Shown here: one piece after another, positions 63,646-64,000 of the stretch
Numbering within the stretch: position 1 is the first letter of the stretch
Layout: each line of letters opens with the position of its first letter
From: Sphingopyxis sp. PAMC25046
GTDB taxonomy: Bacteria; Pseudomonadota; Alphaproteobacteria; Sphingomonadales; Sphingomonadaceae
DNA: 64,000 bases
NCBI RefSeq assembly: GCF_004795895.1
Contig: NZ_CP039250.1
Location: 496,001-560,000 of the forward strand
Direction of reading: 5' to 3'
Program-made: the position numbers and the translations under genes
The notes under the pieces: model-generated
What the model was told of the DNA's origin: nothing
What the model saw: only the letters and a program-made list of their open reading frames with translations
Databases searched by the model: none

Positions 63646-64000
63646 TTGGTCGAGTTACTTCCATTGTCCGATATCGAGCCGCAGGCGGTCGAGGCGCTCC
63701 TCGACGCCGCTTTCGGAACGGATCGCTTTGGACGAACCGCCTACCGCCTCCGCGAAGGCGTGGATGCGGTGCCGGCGCTTAGCTTCGCGCTCGTCGGGGA
63801 CGGCGCGCTGATCGGTACGATCCAGTGCTGGCCGGTCGCGCATCGCGGCGCCGACGGAACCGCGACGTCGCTCGTGATGGTCGGACCGGTGGCGGTGCAC
63901 CCTGACGCCCAGCGCGGCGGGCATGGCCGTATGTTGATGGCGTATATGCTCGAGGCCGCCGAGACGCGGGCCGACGGCGCGCTGATGATGATCGGCGATC
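63646..64000 (+). CDS. GNAT-family N-acetyltransferase (partial)
   Basis: The first 118 codons, cut by the window edge. It starts at TTG 63646 (read as MVELLPLSDIEPQA) with AAAGGG about six bases upstream. The fold marks are LVGDGALIGTIQCWPV and the acetyl-CoA loop VHPDAQRGGHGRMLMAYMLEAAE (Q/RxxGxG). It resembles the YhbS group. The substrate is unknown. Divergent from folB with 90 bases between. Confidence 0.85.
   Translation, partial: MVELLPLSDIEPQAVEALLDAAFGTDRFGRTAYRLREGVDAVPALSFALVGDGALIGTIQCWPVAHRGADGTATSLVMVGPVAVHPDAQRGGHGRMLMAYMLEAAETRADGALMMIGD

Noticed and set aside
1..64000. CRISPR arrays, tRNA or rRNA genes, prophage or insertion sequences
   Set aside because: I searched by eye for regular repeat-spacer arrays, tRNA-like folds, rRNA signature stretches, transposases and integrases and found none.

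Overview
The window reads as about 64 kb of chromosome from a GC-rich alphaproteobacterium of the family Sphingomonadaceae; Sphingopyxis is my best guess. Grounds: the neighbourhoods rne-amiC, mrcA-prfB, ubiE-ubiB, coaBC-dut, mutM-rpsT-dnaA and secB-murJ-trpS; a long acidic and RGR-rich insertion in the RNase E S1 domain; a TonB-dependent receptor beside a TPR sulfotransferase; crtZ; and several families of short inverted repeats typical of sphingomonads. Genes are tightly packed, often with 1-13 base overlaps, and many start with GTG or TTG. I see no tRNA, rRNA, CRISPR array, phage or insertion sequence.

Layout. 1-8.9 kb: end of an FAD oxidoreductase, then minus-strand genes for an APC permease, TonB receptor, TPR sulfotransferase, a DsbA-like protein with a very long N-terminal extension, and an M48 protease. 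9-21.5 kb: rne diverges from amiC; an accessory block (RibD-like reductase, HxlR regulator, a lactone oxidase gene broken by an amber codon, a D-threonine aldolase-like gene, TetR regulator) lies between amiC and mrcA-prfB. 21.5-30 kb: a lipoprotein-type methyltransferase, then minus-strand ubiE, ubiB, a GT2/GtrA glycosyltransferase pair, coaBC, dut, a MoeB/ThiF E1 and a DsrE protein. 30-40 kb: mutM, rpsT and dnaA on plus; a DUF4136 lipoprotein, trpS, murJ and secB on minus; Tim44-like, mltA and Smr on plus. 40-50 kb: dapE, a cupin, sdhCDA without sdhB, leuCD with a quinone reductase and DUF167, crtZ and a GST. 50-64 kb: an epimerase, a serine hydrolase, a 3-oxoacid CoA-transferase operon (scoA, acid phosphatase, scoB) with a divergent LysR, a HAD phosphatase, DUF2855, DUF488, a VIT-type transporter, an SMP-30 protein, a 2OG oxygenase-like protein, a semialdehyde dehydrogenase, a FolM-like/folB pair and a truncated GNAT gene.

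Most of the window is core metabolism and cell-envelope biology. The features most worth a second look are the amber-interrupted oxidase in a coupled operon, the 290-residue extension of the DsbA-like protein with an internal ribosome-binding site, a tiny ORF with a strong ribosome-binding site coupled to coaBC, an acid-phosphatase gene stitched between scoA and scoB, the structured rne leader, and five inverted-repeat families, four of which share nearly the same geometry. I found no clear defence or mobile system.
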